From an uncultured Croceitalea sp. (GTDB taxonomy: Bacteria; Bacteroidota; Bacteroidia; Flavobacteriales; Flavobacteriaceae): a stretch of DNA of 64,000 bases. Each line of letters begins with the position of its first letter. Within the stretch, counting starts at the first letter, position 1. Location: positions 310,001 through 374,000 of the forward strand of contig CANMOV010000001.1 in NCBI GenBank assembly GCA_947499565.1, given 5' to 3'. The notes below the pieces were generated by a model, which searched no databases, had not been told where the DNA came from, and was given only the letters and a program-made list of their open reading frames with translations. Both the position numbers and the translations under genes were made by a program. Shown here one piece after another: positions 53,903 through 63,196 of this stretch.

Positions 53903-53981
53903 AAAAGTCGAAAGATAATTAGAGTAGGTATTCTGAAAGAGAAGACTAAACCTCTTTGCATTTCTAAACAATCATAAGAAA

Positions 53982-54710
53982 ATGAAGATGTATAATCACA
54001 GCTTTTACGTGTTACTTGGAATGGCTCTGTTGAGTTTTTTAACTAATTCTTGTACTGATGAATCTACTAATGTAAAAGTTAGGTATTCGGGAGCTTTGCG
54101 AAACGTAATGTCAGGAAATATAGATGCTACAATTTCATTAGATACCCTGTCACAAAAGAAACATTTTTATGCTCTTGGCGCAATAGCGGATTTAAAAGGT
54201 GAAATACAAATATTTGACAGTCAACCACATAATAGTGTTGTAATTGATAGTAGTATTAGTATCACCGATTCTTATGCCATCAAAGCTGCTTTACTTGTTT
54301 ATGCGGAAGTTGAAACATGGAATGGTTTTAATATTGAGAATGTCACAACTAAAGTTGATTTAGAAAAGAGAATTTTTGAAACTGCGAAATCTAATGGTAT
54401 TAATGTGGAAGAACCTTTTCCTTTCTTGTTAGAAGGCCAAGTTGCTACTTTAGACTGGCACGTGATAAATTGGAAAGAAGGAGATACTGTTCATAATCAT
54501 AAGAAGCATAAAGAATCTGGTTTGAGTGGAAGCATACAGCAAGCAGATGTTGAAATTATTGGTTTCTATTCCACAAAACACAAGGCAGTATTTACGCATC
54601 ATACCACTAATATGCATATGCATTTCAGAACTGATGATAATGCAATTGCTGGGCACGTTGACGAACTGATGTTAGACAAGCAATTGATACTAAAACTTCC
54701 AAACCAATGA
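53982..54710 (+). CDS. Acetolactate-decarboxylase-like lipoprotein
   Basis: A 242-residue protein with lipoprotein signal (MKMYNHSFYVLLGMALLSFL, then TNSC). The body resembles PF03306 acetolactate decarboxylases: RYSGALRNVMSGNIDATISL, HFYALGAIADLKGEIQIFDS, EEPFPFLLEGQVATLDWHVI and a metal site MHMHFRTDDNAIAGHVDEL. H212, H214 and H225 keep the +2/+13 spacing of the zinc ligands of the Bacillus enzyme (H194, H196, H207). The chain ends soon after, so the C-terminal Glu of that enzyme is absent. Export and the copper neighbours suggest a metal-binding or unusual enzymatic role. Overlaps copA by 4 bp. Confidence 0.7.
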   Translation: MKMYNHSFYVLLGMALLSFLTNSCTDESTNVKVRYSGALRNVMSGNIDATISLDTLSQKKHFYALGAIADLKGEIQIFDSQPHNSVVIDSSISITDSYAIKAALLVYAEVETWNGFNIENVTTKVDLEKRIFETAKSNGINVEEPFPFLLEGQVATLDWHVINWKEGDTVHNHKKHKESGLSGSIQQADVEIIGFYSTKHKAVFTHHTTNMHMHFRTDDNAIAGHVDELMLDKQLILKLPNQ

Positions 54711-57208
54711 AACACACCTTTCACATAGACGGTATGACCTGCAACGGTTGCCGTAATCACGTAGAGCAAACACTTTCTAAAGTGGAAGGTGTGAATAATG
54801 TTTCGGTAGATTTAGAGAAAGCAGAAGCAACTATCGAAATGGAATCTCATATTCCAATTGAGACATTTCAAAAAGCAATGCAAAAAGATGGAAGTTCTTA
54901 TAGCATACATAAATTAGGAGAACATCATAAAGCAAAAGAAACCAAAGAGGAAAAGCCGAAAGGTAAAGGAACTGGTACTTTCTATTGTCCAATGCATTGC
55001 GAAGGCGACAAAACATATGACCAGCCAGGTGATTGTCCAGTTTGTGGAATGGACTTAGTAGAAGAACAAAATTTATCTGCGACGAGTTCAGAACAATGGA
55101 CTTGTCCAATGCATCCCGAAATTGTTAAGGACGAAGCTGGAGCTTGTCCCATTTGCGGAATGGATTTAGTACCTATGCAGCCAGACCTTTCCTCGGAAGA
55201 GAAGACCTATAAAAAGTCACTCAAGAAATTCTGGATAGCAGTAGCTTTTACGCTGCCTATCTTCATAATCGCAATGAGCGAGATGATTCCTAACAATCCA
55301 TTATACAATATAATGGAACAAAAATCGTGGAATTGGATTCAGTTCGGGTTATCTATTCCCGTAGTTTTCTATGCAACTTGGATGTTCTTTGAACGTGCCT
55401 ATAAAAGTATAAAAACGTGGAATCTCAATATGTTTACGCTCATAGGCATCGGTGCCGGTGTGGCGTGGTTGTTTAGTGTCTTTGGGATGTTGTTTCCTGA
55501 TTTCTTTCCTGAACAATTTAAAACTGATTCAGGAGCAGTACATGTCTATTTTGAGGCCGCAACAGTAATACTTACCCTTGTATTAATGGGGCAAGTTTTA
55601 GAGGCTAGAGCGCACAGTAAGACTAATTCAGCTGTCAAAGAATTATTAAAGCTCGCACCAAATAAAGCGGTACGTGTGGTTGATGGCAATGAAGAAGAAG
55701 TTGCCATAGACCAAATCCAAAAAGGAGATATCCTTCGAGTGAAACCAGGGGAAAAAATCCCTGTGGATGGTGTAATTACAGAAGGTCATACCACCGTAGA
55801 TGAATCAATGATTTCAGGCGAACCTATTCCGGTAAATAAAGTCGAGAATGATAAAGTAAGCAGCGGAACTATTAACGGTAATCAGTCCTTTTTAATGAAA
55901 GCCGAAAAAGTAGGCAGCGACACCTTGCTTTCCCAAATCATTCATATGGTAAACGATGCGAGTCGTAGTCGTGCACCTATTCAAAAGCTAGCAGATACCG
56001 TTTCAGGATATTTTGTACCTGTGGTGGTTATCATTTCTCTAGTCACTTTTGCAGTTTGGGCAATTTGGGGTCCAGAACCAGCATATGTATACGCGCTCGT
56101 AAATGCGATTGCAGTATTGATTATTGCTTGTCCCTGTGCATTAGGGTTGGCGACACCAATGTCAGTAATGGTAGGTGTCGGTAAAGGGGCGCAGAATGGC
56201 GTGCTAATAAAGAACGCCGAGGCTTTAGAGAAAATGGACAAGGTAGATACTTTGATAGTTGATAAGACAGGAACGATAACAGAAGGAAAACCAACTGTTG
56301 AAAAAATGGGGTCGTTCAATGATTCATTTTCTGAAAGTGAAATAACTCAATTTATAGCTTCCTTGAACAGTTCTAGCGAACATCCACTTGCCGAAGCTAC
56401 CGTCAAGTATGGGAAAGAACAAAAAATAGAAATCCGTAAAGTGGATGGTTTTAGTGCCGTTACGGGAAAAGGAGTCGAAGGAAAAGTAGATGGTAAAAAG
56501 CTGGACTTAGGAAATGCCAAAATGATGGAGTATGCTAATGCAACTATATCATCAGAAATGGAAGCCGAAGCGCAATCATTTCAAAAACAAGGAAAAACCG
56601 TTTCCTATCTGGCAGTAGATGGCCATGTATCTGGCTACGTGGTGATAGGTGATAAAATTAAAGTTACAAGTGCCAAAGCCATTGCAGCACTTCAAAATAA
56701 AGGAATTTCAGTAATAATGCTTACTGGCGATAATCACGATACTGCACAAGCCGTTGCCAACGAACTCAACTTAGTAAACTTCAAGGCTGGAATGTTACCA
56801 GAAAATAAATTAGAAGAGGTCAAGAAACTACAAGACGAAGGCCATGTCGTGGCAATGGCAGGAGATGGAATCAATGATGCTCCAGCCCTAGCAAAAAGTG
56901 ACGTAGGTATCGCAATGGGTACGGGAACAGATGTTGCAATTGGGAGTGCAATGATTACCCTAATAAAAGGGGATTTACATGGTATCGTAAAAGCAAGAAA
57001 TTTAAGTGATAAAGTAATGCGGAATATAAAACAAAATCTATTTTTCGCTTTGATATATAACACACTAGGTATACCCATAGCGGCAGGGGTTTTATTTCCT
57101 GTTTTTGGAATTCTCTTATCACCAATGATTGCCGCATTAGCAATGAGTTTTAGTTCAGTTTCAGTAATTGTAAATGCACTCAGACTCAAAACAAAATCAA
57201 TTAATTAA
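54707..57208 (+). CDS. copA: Copper-translocating P1B-type ATPase
   Basis: An 833-residue pump. N-terminal HMA domain FHIDGMTCNGCRNHVEQTLS, then two metal-binding modules (FYCPMHCEGDKTYDQPGDCP and WTCPMHPEIVKDEAGACPIC), eight helices, the CPC motif in LIIACPCALGLATPMSVMVG, phosphorylated Asp in DKTGTITEGKP, SSEHPLAEATV and MAGDGINDAPALAKSDVGIA. The last helices contain YNTLGIPIAAG and MSFSSVSVIVNAL, which define P1B-1 Cu+ specificity. It moves copper from the cytoplasm to the periplasm for capture by CusBAC. Confidence 0.93.
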   Translation: MKHTFHIDGMTCNGCRNHVEQTLSKVEGVNNVSVDLEKAEATIEMESHIPIETFQKAMQKDGSSYSIHKLGEHHKAKETKEEKPKGKGTGTFYCPMHCEGDKTYDQPGDCPVCGMDLVEEQNLSATSSEQWTCPMHPEIVKDEAGACPICGMDLVPMQPDLSSEEKTYKKSLKKFWIAVAFTLPIFIIAMSEMIPNNPLYNIMEQKSWNWIQFGLSIPVVFYATWMFFERAYKSIKTWNLNMFTLIGIGAGVAWLFSVFGMLFPDFFPEQFKTDSGAVHVYFEAATVILTLVLMGQVLEARAHSKTNSAVKELLKLAPNKAVRVVDGNEEEVAIDQIQKGDILRVKPGEKIPVDGVITEGHTTVDESMISGEPIPVNKVENDKVSSGTINGNQSFLMKAEKVGSDTLLSQIIHMVNDASRSRAPIQKLADTVSGYFVPVVVIISLVTFAVWAIWGPEPAYVYALVNAIAVLIIACPCALGLATPMSVMVGVGKGAQNGVLIKNAEALEKMDKVDTLIVDKTGTITEGKPTVEKMGSFNDSFSESEITQFIASLNSSSEHPLAEATVKYGKEQKIEIRKVDGFSAVTGKGVEGKVDGKKLDLGNAKMMEYANATISSEMEAEAQSFQKQGKTVSYLAVDGHVSGYVVIGDKIKVTSAKAIAALQNKGISVIMLTGDNHDTAQAVANELNLVNFKAGMLPENKLEEVKKLQDEGHVVAMAGDGINDAPALAKSDVGIAMGTGTDVAIGSAMITLIKGDLHGIVKARNLSDKVMRNIKQNLFFALIYNTLGIPIAAGVLFPVFGILLSPMIAALAMSFSSVSVIVNALRLKTKSIN

Positions 57209-57214
57209 TTAGTT

Positions 57215-58990
57215 ATGAAAAAGAACATCTTATATCTCGGTATCGCAGTAATTATTGGACTACTAGGAGGTTACTTAATATTCGGTAATAGCTCGGATTC
57301 AAGCAATCAAAAAATAACGGAAGTCCATGACCATTCTGAGGATTCAACGAATGAAATGTGGACCTGTTCAATGCATCCGCAAATTATGCAGCAAGAACCT
57401 GGTGATTGCCCAATTTGTGGTATGGAATTGATTCCTGCAGAAGCAAGTTCTGAAGGTCTATTGGCAAACCAAATCCAGATGACAGAAAATGCAATGGCAT
57501 TAGCAAATATTGAAACTACCATTGTTGGAAACCTTATGGAAGGTAATGATGATGGGGTAATTTCATTATCTGGTAAAATAGCTACAAATGAGGAAAACAA
57601 TGCTATTCAAGCAAGTTATTTTGATGGTCGTTTGGAGAAATTAAATGTAAGTTTTGAAGGGCAAGAAGTAAAAAGAGGGCAATTATTAGCAACAATCTAT
57701 TCACCTAATCTTGTAGCTGCTCAACAGGAATTAATTACAGCAACTTCTTTAAAAGAATCTCAACCAGCTTTATATAAAGCTGTTCGTAATAAGTTGAAAC
57801 TATGGAAGCTTTCTGAAAGTCAAATTGACAATATAGAGTCAACGGGAGAAGTGCGTGAAAACTTCCCATTATACGCAACGGTTTCAGGAACGGTTGCAAT
57901 GGTAATGGCGGCAGAGGGTGATTATGTAAAACAAGGTCAGCCTATCCTAAAAGTAAGTAACCTTAATTCAGTTTGGGCAGAATTTGATGCTTATGAAAAT
58001 CAAATTTCACAGTTTAAAAAAGGACTAAAAATAAAGGTTGCCACGAGCGCATATCCTAATAAAGAATTTGATGCAGTCATATCATTTATTGACCCTGTGT
58101 TGAATAGTAGTACAAGAACTGTGACGGTGCGTGCAACCCTAAAGAATAACGAAAGTTTATTCAAGCCAGGGATGTTTGTTTCTGGAAAGATAAAAGGCAC
58201 AGCGCAAGTTCCGGGAGAATCATTGAATATTCCAGCAAGTGCTGTATTATGGACAGGAGAACGCTCATTGGTATATGTAAAACCAAATCCAAATAGGCCT
58301 GTTTTTGAAATGCGAGAAGTTACTGTTGGGCTTCGTAGCGGAGATAATTTTACGGTTACTTCAGGATTAGAGAATGGGGAAGAAATTGTGACCAATGGTA
58401 CATTCACGGTAGACGCAGCAGCCCAATTACAAGGCAAGAAATCAATGATGAACAAGTCTGGTGGGAAAACAATGACGGGTCACGAAGGTCATTTAGGAAT
58501 GCAAGGAGATTCAGAAAATAAATCCAATGCTATTTCAACAATGAAAATGAAACTACCAATGGCATTTCAAACAGCTTTTCAAGCTGCACTAAGACCCTAT
58601 TTTAAGATGGAAGACGCCTTTGTGGCTAGTGACGCGAGTCAAGTTTCTGCTATAGCAAAAACGGCATTAGCAAAAATGAAAGCAATAGATGTAAGTGATT
58701 TGGGTAAGATGGAAAAATCGCATCTATCTAAAAGTGTTGAAATCTTGGGTGCTATCTCAGCAAGTACGGATTTAAAAAACCAAAGAGCTCAATTGGTTGT
58801 TTTAAATGAAAATATTGTGGCCCTTGCAATGAACATCAAATCGCCAACAGAAACATTGTATGTTCAAAAATGTCCTATGGCCAATAGCAACAAAGGTGCA
58901 ATTTGGTTAAGCATAGATGAAGAAATAAAAAATCCATATTACGGAGATGCAATGTTGACTTGTGGCAGTATAATTGATTCTACTCAATAG
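57215..58990 (+). CDS. cusB: RND periplasmic adaptor (CusB-like) with heavy-metal-binding domain and DUF3347
   Basis: A 591-residue protein. An N-terminal helix (ILYLGIAVIIGLLGGYLIFG) is followed by a metal-binding module WTCSMHPQIMQQEPGDCPIC, the lipoyl/beta-barrel adaptor core (FPLYATVSGTVAMVMAAEGD and VSNLNSVWAEFDAYENQISQ), and a C-terminal DUF3347 domain (FQTAFQAALRPYFKMEDAFV) that ends YVQKCPMANSNKGAIWL. It links CusA to the outer-membrane channel and delivers copper. Its last 11 bp overlap the convergent integrase gene. Confidence 0.9.
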   Translation: MKKNILYLGIAVIIGLLGGYLIFGNSSDSSNQKITEVHDHSEDSTNEMWTCSMHPQIMQQEPGDCPICGMELIPAEASSEGLLANQIQMTENAMALANIETTIVGNLMEGNDDGVISLSGKIATNEENNAIQASYFDGRLEKLNVSFEGQEVKRGQLLATIYSPNLVAAQQELITATSLKESQPALYKAVRNKLKLWKLSESQIDNIESTGEVRENFPLYATVSGTVAMVMAAEGDYVKQGQPILKVSNLNSVWAEFDAYENQISQFKKGLKIKVATSAYPNKEFDAVISFIDPVLNSSTRTVTVRATLKNNESLFKPGMFVSGKIKGTAQVPGESLNIPASAVLWTGERSLVYVKPNPNRPVFEMREVTVGLRSGDNFTVTSGLENGEEIVTNGTFTVDAAAQLQGKKSMMNKSGGKTMTGHEGHLGMQGDSENKSNAISTMKMKLPMAFQTAFQAALRPYFKMEDAFVASDASQVSAIAKTALAKMKAIDVSDLGKMEKSHLSKSVEILGAISASTDLKNQRAQLVVLNENIVALAMNIKSPTETLYVQKCPMANSNKGAIWLSIDEEIKNPYYGDAMLTCGSIIDSTQ

Positions 58991-60116
58991 TTAAATCTAA
59001 TTCAGGAATCAGATTAGCTGCTTCCTTCATTTTTTCATCGATTATCTTAGTGTAGATTTCTGTTGTTCGAATTTCCCTATGTCCTAAACGTTTCGACACG
59101 GTATAAATATCCGCACCGTTCTCTAGTAGGAGTACAGCATTCGTATGTCTTGCACTATGAAAAGTTATATGCTTTGTAATTCCAGCTTTCATACACCACC
59201 TTAAAATCTCGGTGTTATAAACAGCACCATATTTCAAGCCCCTAAAAACTCTATCACTTTCGTTGGCTCGTTTTCCTAGCAGTTTTCTTGATTGCTCTGA
59301 AACATAGAGGTATTCGAGTCCGTCTGTTTTCTTCTGTCTAAATATAATTCTAGTCCCCGTATCTTCATCGCGAACCTCTGACCATCTTAATTTGTCAATA
59401 TCGCTCCATCTTAAACCCGTAAGACAACTGAAAATAAAAGCATTCTTTAAAATTGGATACTTACACTCTGCTTGTATCAATGCCTGTAATTCAGAATAGG
59501 TAAGATATTCTCTAGTAGATTCGCCCTGCTCAAAACCTTTAACTGACCGCAGTACATTTTCTTCCAAATAGTTTTCGGTATATGCTTCTCGTAAGGCTGC
59601 TTTAAATTTATTGAAATAGGTGTATTTGGAATTTTGGGATAGGGGAGTACCACTCTTGGTTTTGGCTTTGGTGTTCAAATATCGCTTAAACCCTTTGACA
59701 AAATCGGTGTCAATATCCTTTAGCTGTTTATGGGCAGGACAATATTTTTCGATATGTTTTAGAGCTGCATCCCAATTGCCATAATTCGCTTTGGTTTCAA
59801 AGCGGTCTTCTTTAAGCTGCTCATAGTACTCTAAAAAGGTTAATTCTCCTTTCTTATCGTTCTTGATTTTGTATTTCCCTTGGATATATTCAGCCTTTCT
59901 TATTGCTAATATATTTTCGGCCAATTGGAGCGTTTCTTTGTTCTTTCTTTTTTCCTCTGCATTTTTCGGATTGTCAAAAACATACTGTTTTAAGTATTCG
60001 AATTTTCGCAGATGTTTTTTAACCCCATTTTTATCTATGCGATAACCATTGTAGAATTCAAGAAATAAACTCGACTTATCGTTTTTTAATTTTTTCTGCT
60101 TTAGATTGATTTTCAT
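58980..60116 (-). CDS. int: Tyrosine recombinase (site-specific integrase)
   Basis: A 378-residue integrase. Arm-binding N-terminus (MKINLKQKKLKNDKSSLFLE), SAM-like core-binding domain (YCPAHKQLKDIDTDFVKGFK) and catalytic domain with the Arg in FSCLTGLRWSDIDKLRWSEV, HSARHTNAVLLLENGADIYT (HxxR), LGHREIRTTEIYTKI with the nucleophile Tyr. It is of the Bacteroidota mobilizable/conjugative transposon type. It probably inserted the metal island next to mnmE. Upstream lies a palindromic repeat cluster at 60131. Confidence 0.92.
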   Translation of the reverse strand: MKINLKQKKLKNDKSSLFLEFYNGYRIDKNGVKKHLRKFEYLKQYVFDNPKNAEEKRKNKETLQLAENILAIRKAEYIQGKYKIKNDKKGELTFLEYYEQLKEDRFETKANYGNWDAALKHIEKYCPAHKQLKDIDTDFVKGFKRYLNTKAKTKSGTPLSQNSKYTYFNKFKAALREAYTENYLEENVLRSVKGFEQGESTREYLTYSELQALIQAECKYPILKNAFIFSCLTGLRWSDIDKLRWSEVRDEDTGTRIIFRQKKTDGLEYLYVSEQSRKLLGKRANESDRVFRGLKYGAVYNTEILRWCMKAGITKHITFHSARHTNAVLLLENGADIYTVSKRLGHREIRTTEIYTKIIDEKMKEAANLIPELDLTIE

Positions 60117-60130
60117 AATTATTGCTTTCG

Positions 60131-60190
60131 AGGTGTAATTTTTACACCTTTTGGGTAAAAAAATTAAATGAGGTGTAAAAATGGTGTAAT
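60131..60190. repeat. AGGTGTAA repeat cluster upstream of the integrase
   Basis: AGGTGTAA (60131-60138) and TTACACCT (60142-60149) form a palindrome with a 3-bp spacer; further direct copies AGGTGTAA (60171-60178) and TGGTGTAA (60182-60189) follow. They lie 15-75 bp upstream of the integrase start. Probably operator or integrase arm-binding sites. Confidence 0.55.
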
Positions 60191-60262
60191 AAATGTATGA
60201 AAATAGGAGATTAAGAGAAAGAGAAAAGAAAAATACTTTTCAACAACTTATTGATTTACAGT

Positions 60263-60302
60263 CATATGAAACCAAATAGAACCATATGAGACCAAATGAA
60301 AT
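60263..60302. repeat. Tandem 20-bp imperfect repeat near the mnmE 3' end
   Basis: CATATGAAACCAAATAGAAC (60263-60282) and CATATGAGACCAAATGAAAT (60283-60302) agree at 16 of 20 positions. They lie 7 bp from the mnmE stop codon, between it and the integrase, so they may be part of the attachment region. Confidence 0.5.
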
Positions 60303-60308
60303 ACTTAT

Positions 60309-61706
60309 TTATTTCCCGATACAAAAATTTGAAAAAATATTACCTAGTAGTTCATCATTGGTCACCTGTCCGGTTATTTCGCCTAAATGATACAGTGATT
60401 CACGTATATCAATGGCTATTAAATCACTAGGCAGGTTATTTATCATACCGTAATTAACTTTTTCTACTTCTTCTAAAGCCTTTGTTAAAGAATTATAATG
60501 TCTAGTGTTGGCTACTATGGTTTCATTATTTCTGAGAGCACCGGTATTTATAAAATCTAAAAGCAAATTTTTAAGATTTTCCACGCCCTCATGCGTTTTA
60601 GCTGATAGCAATGGGGCACCTAGTAACTCTTCTTCGAGGACTACCAATTGTTCTCGAGAAAGCATATCCTTTTTATTTACTAATACAACTAGTGATTTCT
60701 CGGGATATTTTTTTTTAATTTTTTCAATTTTAAATTTTAACACTTCTATGTTGTTAATTGGAGTAAACAAAGCGTAACCATCAACTAAATACAAAACAAC
60801 CTGTGCTTGCGTAATTTTTTCAAATGTTTTACGTATACCAATGCCTTCAACTTTATCTTCAGTTTCTCTAATCCCTGCAGTATCAATAAATCGAAAGCTA
60901 ATTCCATTTATTGAAATCTCATCCTCTATAGTATCTCTAGTGGTGCCTGCAATTTCTGAGACTATTGCACGATCCTCATTTAATAATGTATTAAGTAAGG
61001 TAGACTTACCAACATTTGGTTCGCCAACAATAACGACTGGAATACCATTTTTAATTACATTACCAACTGCAAAAGAATCAATTAATTTTTTTAAAACATT
61101 TTTGATTCGGTGTAATAAATCTTTGAATTGATTCCTATTAGCGAATTCTACATCTTCTTCAGAAAAATCAAGCTCCAATTCAATAAGGGATGCAAAATTT
61201 AATAGTTCATCTCGTAGAGTTTTTATTTCATTACTAAACCCACCACGCATTTGTTGCATAGCTATTTGATGACTTGTCTCGTTGTCAGATGCTATTAAAT
61301 CTGCTACCGCTTCAGCCTGAGTTAAATCTAACTTACCGTTAAGAAAAGCTCTTAAGGTAAACTCCCCAGCCTCAGCAGTACGACAACCATTTCGTAGGAA
61401 TAGCTGAATAATTTGTTGTTGAATGTAAGAAGAACCGTGACAGGATATCTCGACTACATTTTCTCCCGTATATGAATTTGGAGCTTTAAAAATAGAAATT
61501 AAAACTTCATCTAAAACTTTATCATTCTCAATTATATGCCCCAAATGAATAGTATGACTTTTCTGTTTAATTAGATGTTTCTCCTTAATTGACTTAAAGT
61601 ACGGCACTACCAATGCAATTGCATCGGGACCGGATATACGAATGACACCTATGGCACCTATACCAGATGGTGTTGCGAGGGCAATAATGTTCTCCTGATT
61701 GTGCAT
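60309..61706 (-). CDS. mnmE: tRNA uridine-5-carboxymethylaminomethyl modification GTPase
   Basis: 466 residues from the ATG at 61706 (MHNQENIIALATPSGIGAIG); the longer frame to 61784 adds an unsupported extension. MnmE features: N-terminal tetrahydrofolate-binding domain ending around AVADLIASDNETSHQIA, G domain with VIVGEPNVGKSTLLNTLLNE, DTAGIRETED (G3), LVNKKDM (G4), and the C-terminal FCIGK with the essential Cys. With MnmG it modifies U34 of tRNAs. The 3' end faces the integrase and looks intact. Confidence 0.93.
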   Translation of the reverse strand: MHNQENIIALATPSGIGAIGVIRISGPDAIALVVPYFKSIKEKHLIKQKSHTIHLGHIIENDKVLDEVLISIFKAPNSYTGENVVEISCHGSSYIQQQIIQLFLRNGCRTAEAGEFTLRAFLNGKLDLTQAEAVADLIASDNETSHQIAMQQMRGGFSNEIKTLRDELLNFASLIELELDFSEEDVEFANRNQFKDLLHRIKNVLKKLIDSFAVGNVIKNGIPVVIVGEPNVGKSTLLNTLLNEDRAIVSEIAGTTRDTIEDEISINGISFRFIDTAGIRETEDKVEGIGIRKTFEKITQAQVVLYLVDGYALFTPINNIEVLKFKIEKIKKKYPEKSLVVLVNKKDMLSREQLVVLEEELLGAPLLSAKTHEGVENLKNLLLDFINTGALRNNETIVANTRHYNSLTKALEEVEKVNYGMINNLPSDLIAIDIRESLYHLGEITGQVTNDELLGNIFSNFCIGK

Positions 61707-61946
61707 GTTGGCAAAAATACAAAGTAAAAGAGTTCTGTGGGGAAGATTTGGTCCAACTATGAAAAATGAGCTAGAAGTTGACACTAAATATCTTAATAGC
61801 AGGCTTAAAAACTGAATACTTAAATTGCAAAATGCTTCTTAATCTGTGCGGATAAATTATCTCTTTGGAGTGTCGCATTACAAAAACCGTTGCATGTTAC
61901 GTTTTTGAGGATTAATTGAAAAAAAGCATTAAATAGAATCTAGAAT

Positions 61947-62987
61947 TTACCCCTTCTCCTTAAATAAAGCAAGTTTATTGTACATCCTGATTAAGGGAAT
62001 TATAATTAATAAAAGTGTTCTTCGGTTATATACATATGTAATTAATTTTTGCATTGGGGAATTAAACCTTATTCCAATATAGTATTTTATGGGATAAGAA
62101 TCAATTTTTTTAAGTCTACCAATTATAGAAATAATTTCTTTAATCGAAACATCAGACTTTATTAACTTTGAGATTAAAACTTTTATGTTTAAATCCCTCC
62201 AATGCCTAACTTGGGATACTACCGCATTCATTTTATTAGCTTTATTCTTTCTGGAAATTTCATCTATGAGCAGGTTATAACGTTCAAAAATTTCCATATA
62301 ATTTTCAATCATTTTAATCAGATGTGATTTACTTTGATTATTCATAATTGAGTTTGTCACTTGAACATATCTATGAATGTCCAATGGTAAGTAGAGCATT
62401 TTTTCAGCTAAATGAATAATTCTTAGTGTAAACGGACCATCACCTAAAGGATTATTTTCATCAAATTTTATGTCTTTGGCTATCAGAAAGTCCCTTCTTA
62501 TTATATACCACCAAACTGTATTGTAATGAGTATGGTTTGTTGAAAGGAAATTATTGCCGGTTTCTATTTCATAATTTAATTCTTTTACTTCCTTCTGGGA
62601 TTTATATAAATCTAATTTTTTTGTTTTCTTATAATTAAATCCTATTATATCCACACCTTTTTCGATTGCTATATTCAATATAGTACCTAAAGAATAATGG
62701 ACAATGTAGTCATCCGAATCAAGATTATAAATATATTCACCTTTGGCCAATTCCAAGAGTTTATTTCGAGTTGCGTATAAACCTATATTCATGTGCGAAA
62801 ACATTTTTATATTGTCATGTTTCTCAGCATACTTAGCTGCAATAGCTTTTGAATTGTCTGTTGAGCCATCATCTATTATAATGATTTCATATTCATTAGA
62901 AGGGATATCTTGGTTAATTACGCTGTCCAAACAGTTGGCAATGTAATTTTCAACATTGAAAATGGGAATTAAAATACTAAGTTTCAT
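61947..62987 (-). CDS. Glycosyltransferase family 2
   Basis: 346 residues from the ATG at 62987 (MKLSILIPIFNVENYIANCL); a longer frame reaches 63047. GT-A motifs: YEIIIIDDGSTDNSKAIAAK, GLYATRNKLLELAKGEYIYN and the metal-binding NLDSDDYIVHY. The C-terminal third is basic and helical. It transfers a sugar to an unknown acceptor. It stands apart from the polysaccharide locus at the left end. Confidence 0.87.
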   Translation of the reverse strand: MKLSILIPIFNVENYIANCLDSVINQDIPSNEYEIIIIDDGSTDNSKAIAAKYAEKHDNIKMFSHMNIGLYATRNKLLELAKGEYIYNLDSDDYIVHYSLGTILNIAIEKGVDIIGFNYKKTKKLDLYKSQKEVKELNYEIETGNNFLSTNHTHYNTVWWYIIRRDFLIAKDIKFDENNPLGDGPFTLRIIHLAEKMLYLPLDIHRYVQVTNSIMNNQSKSHLIKMIENYMEIFERYNLLIDEISRKNKANKMNAVVSQVRHWRDLNIKVLISKLIKSDVSIKEIISIIGRLKKIDSYPIKYYIGIRFNSPMQKLITYVYNRRTLLLIIIPLIRMYNKLALFKEKG

Positions 62988-63099
62988 AATTATTGAATCG
63001 AAGAAATAGATGAGTAGATGTGTCTGCCTAATAAAATTTGGGGTCAATCTTAATGTCCATTGGAAAATCTATAATGGCATTGCGACTTATTGTGTAATA

Positions 63100-63127
63100 A
63101 AAAGGCCAGAAAATATTTCTGGCCTTT
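63100..63127. terminator. Bidirectional intrinsic terminator
   Basis: AAAAGGCCAGAAA (63100-63112 region) and TTTCTGGCCTTTT form a 13-bp perfect stem around two or three bases. A-rich and T-rich flanks suit both directions. It lies after the stop of the gene ending at 63197 and before the GT2 gene. Confidence 0.8.
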
Positions 63128-63196
63128 TCTAATTTTATTGATTTATTATGAATATTCTGTTCGCGTTAAATTGTGTATTCACCACGAATCCAATTT

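Noticed and set aside
62024-62040. ACATATGT inside the GT2 gene, resembling the Crp-type box core
   Set aside because: It lies in coding sequence, lacks the AAATGC extension and has no -7 box at the right distance.
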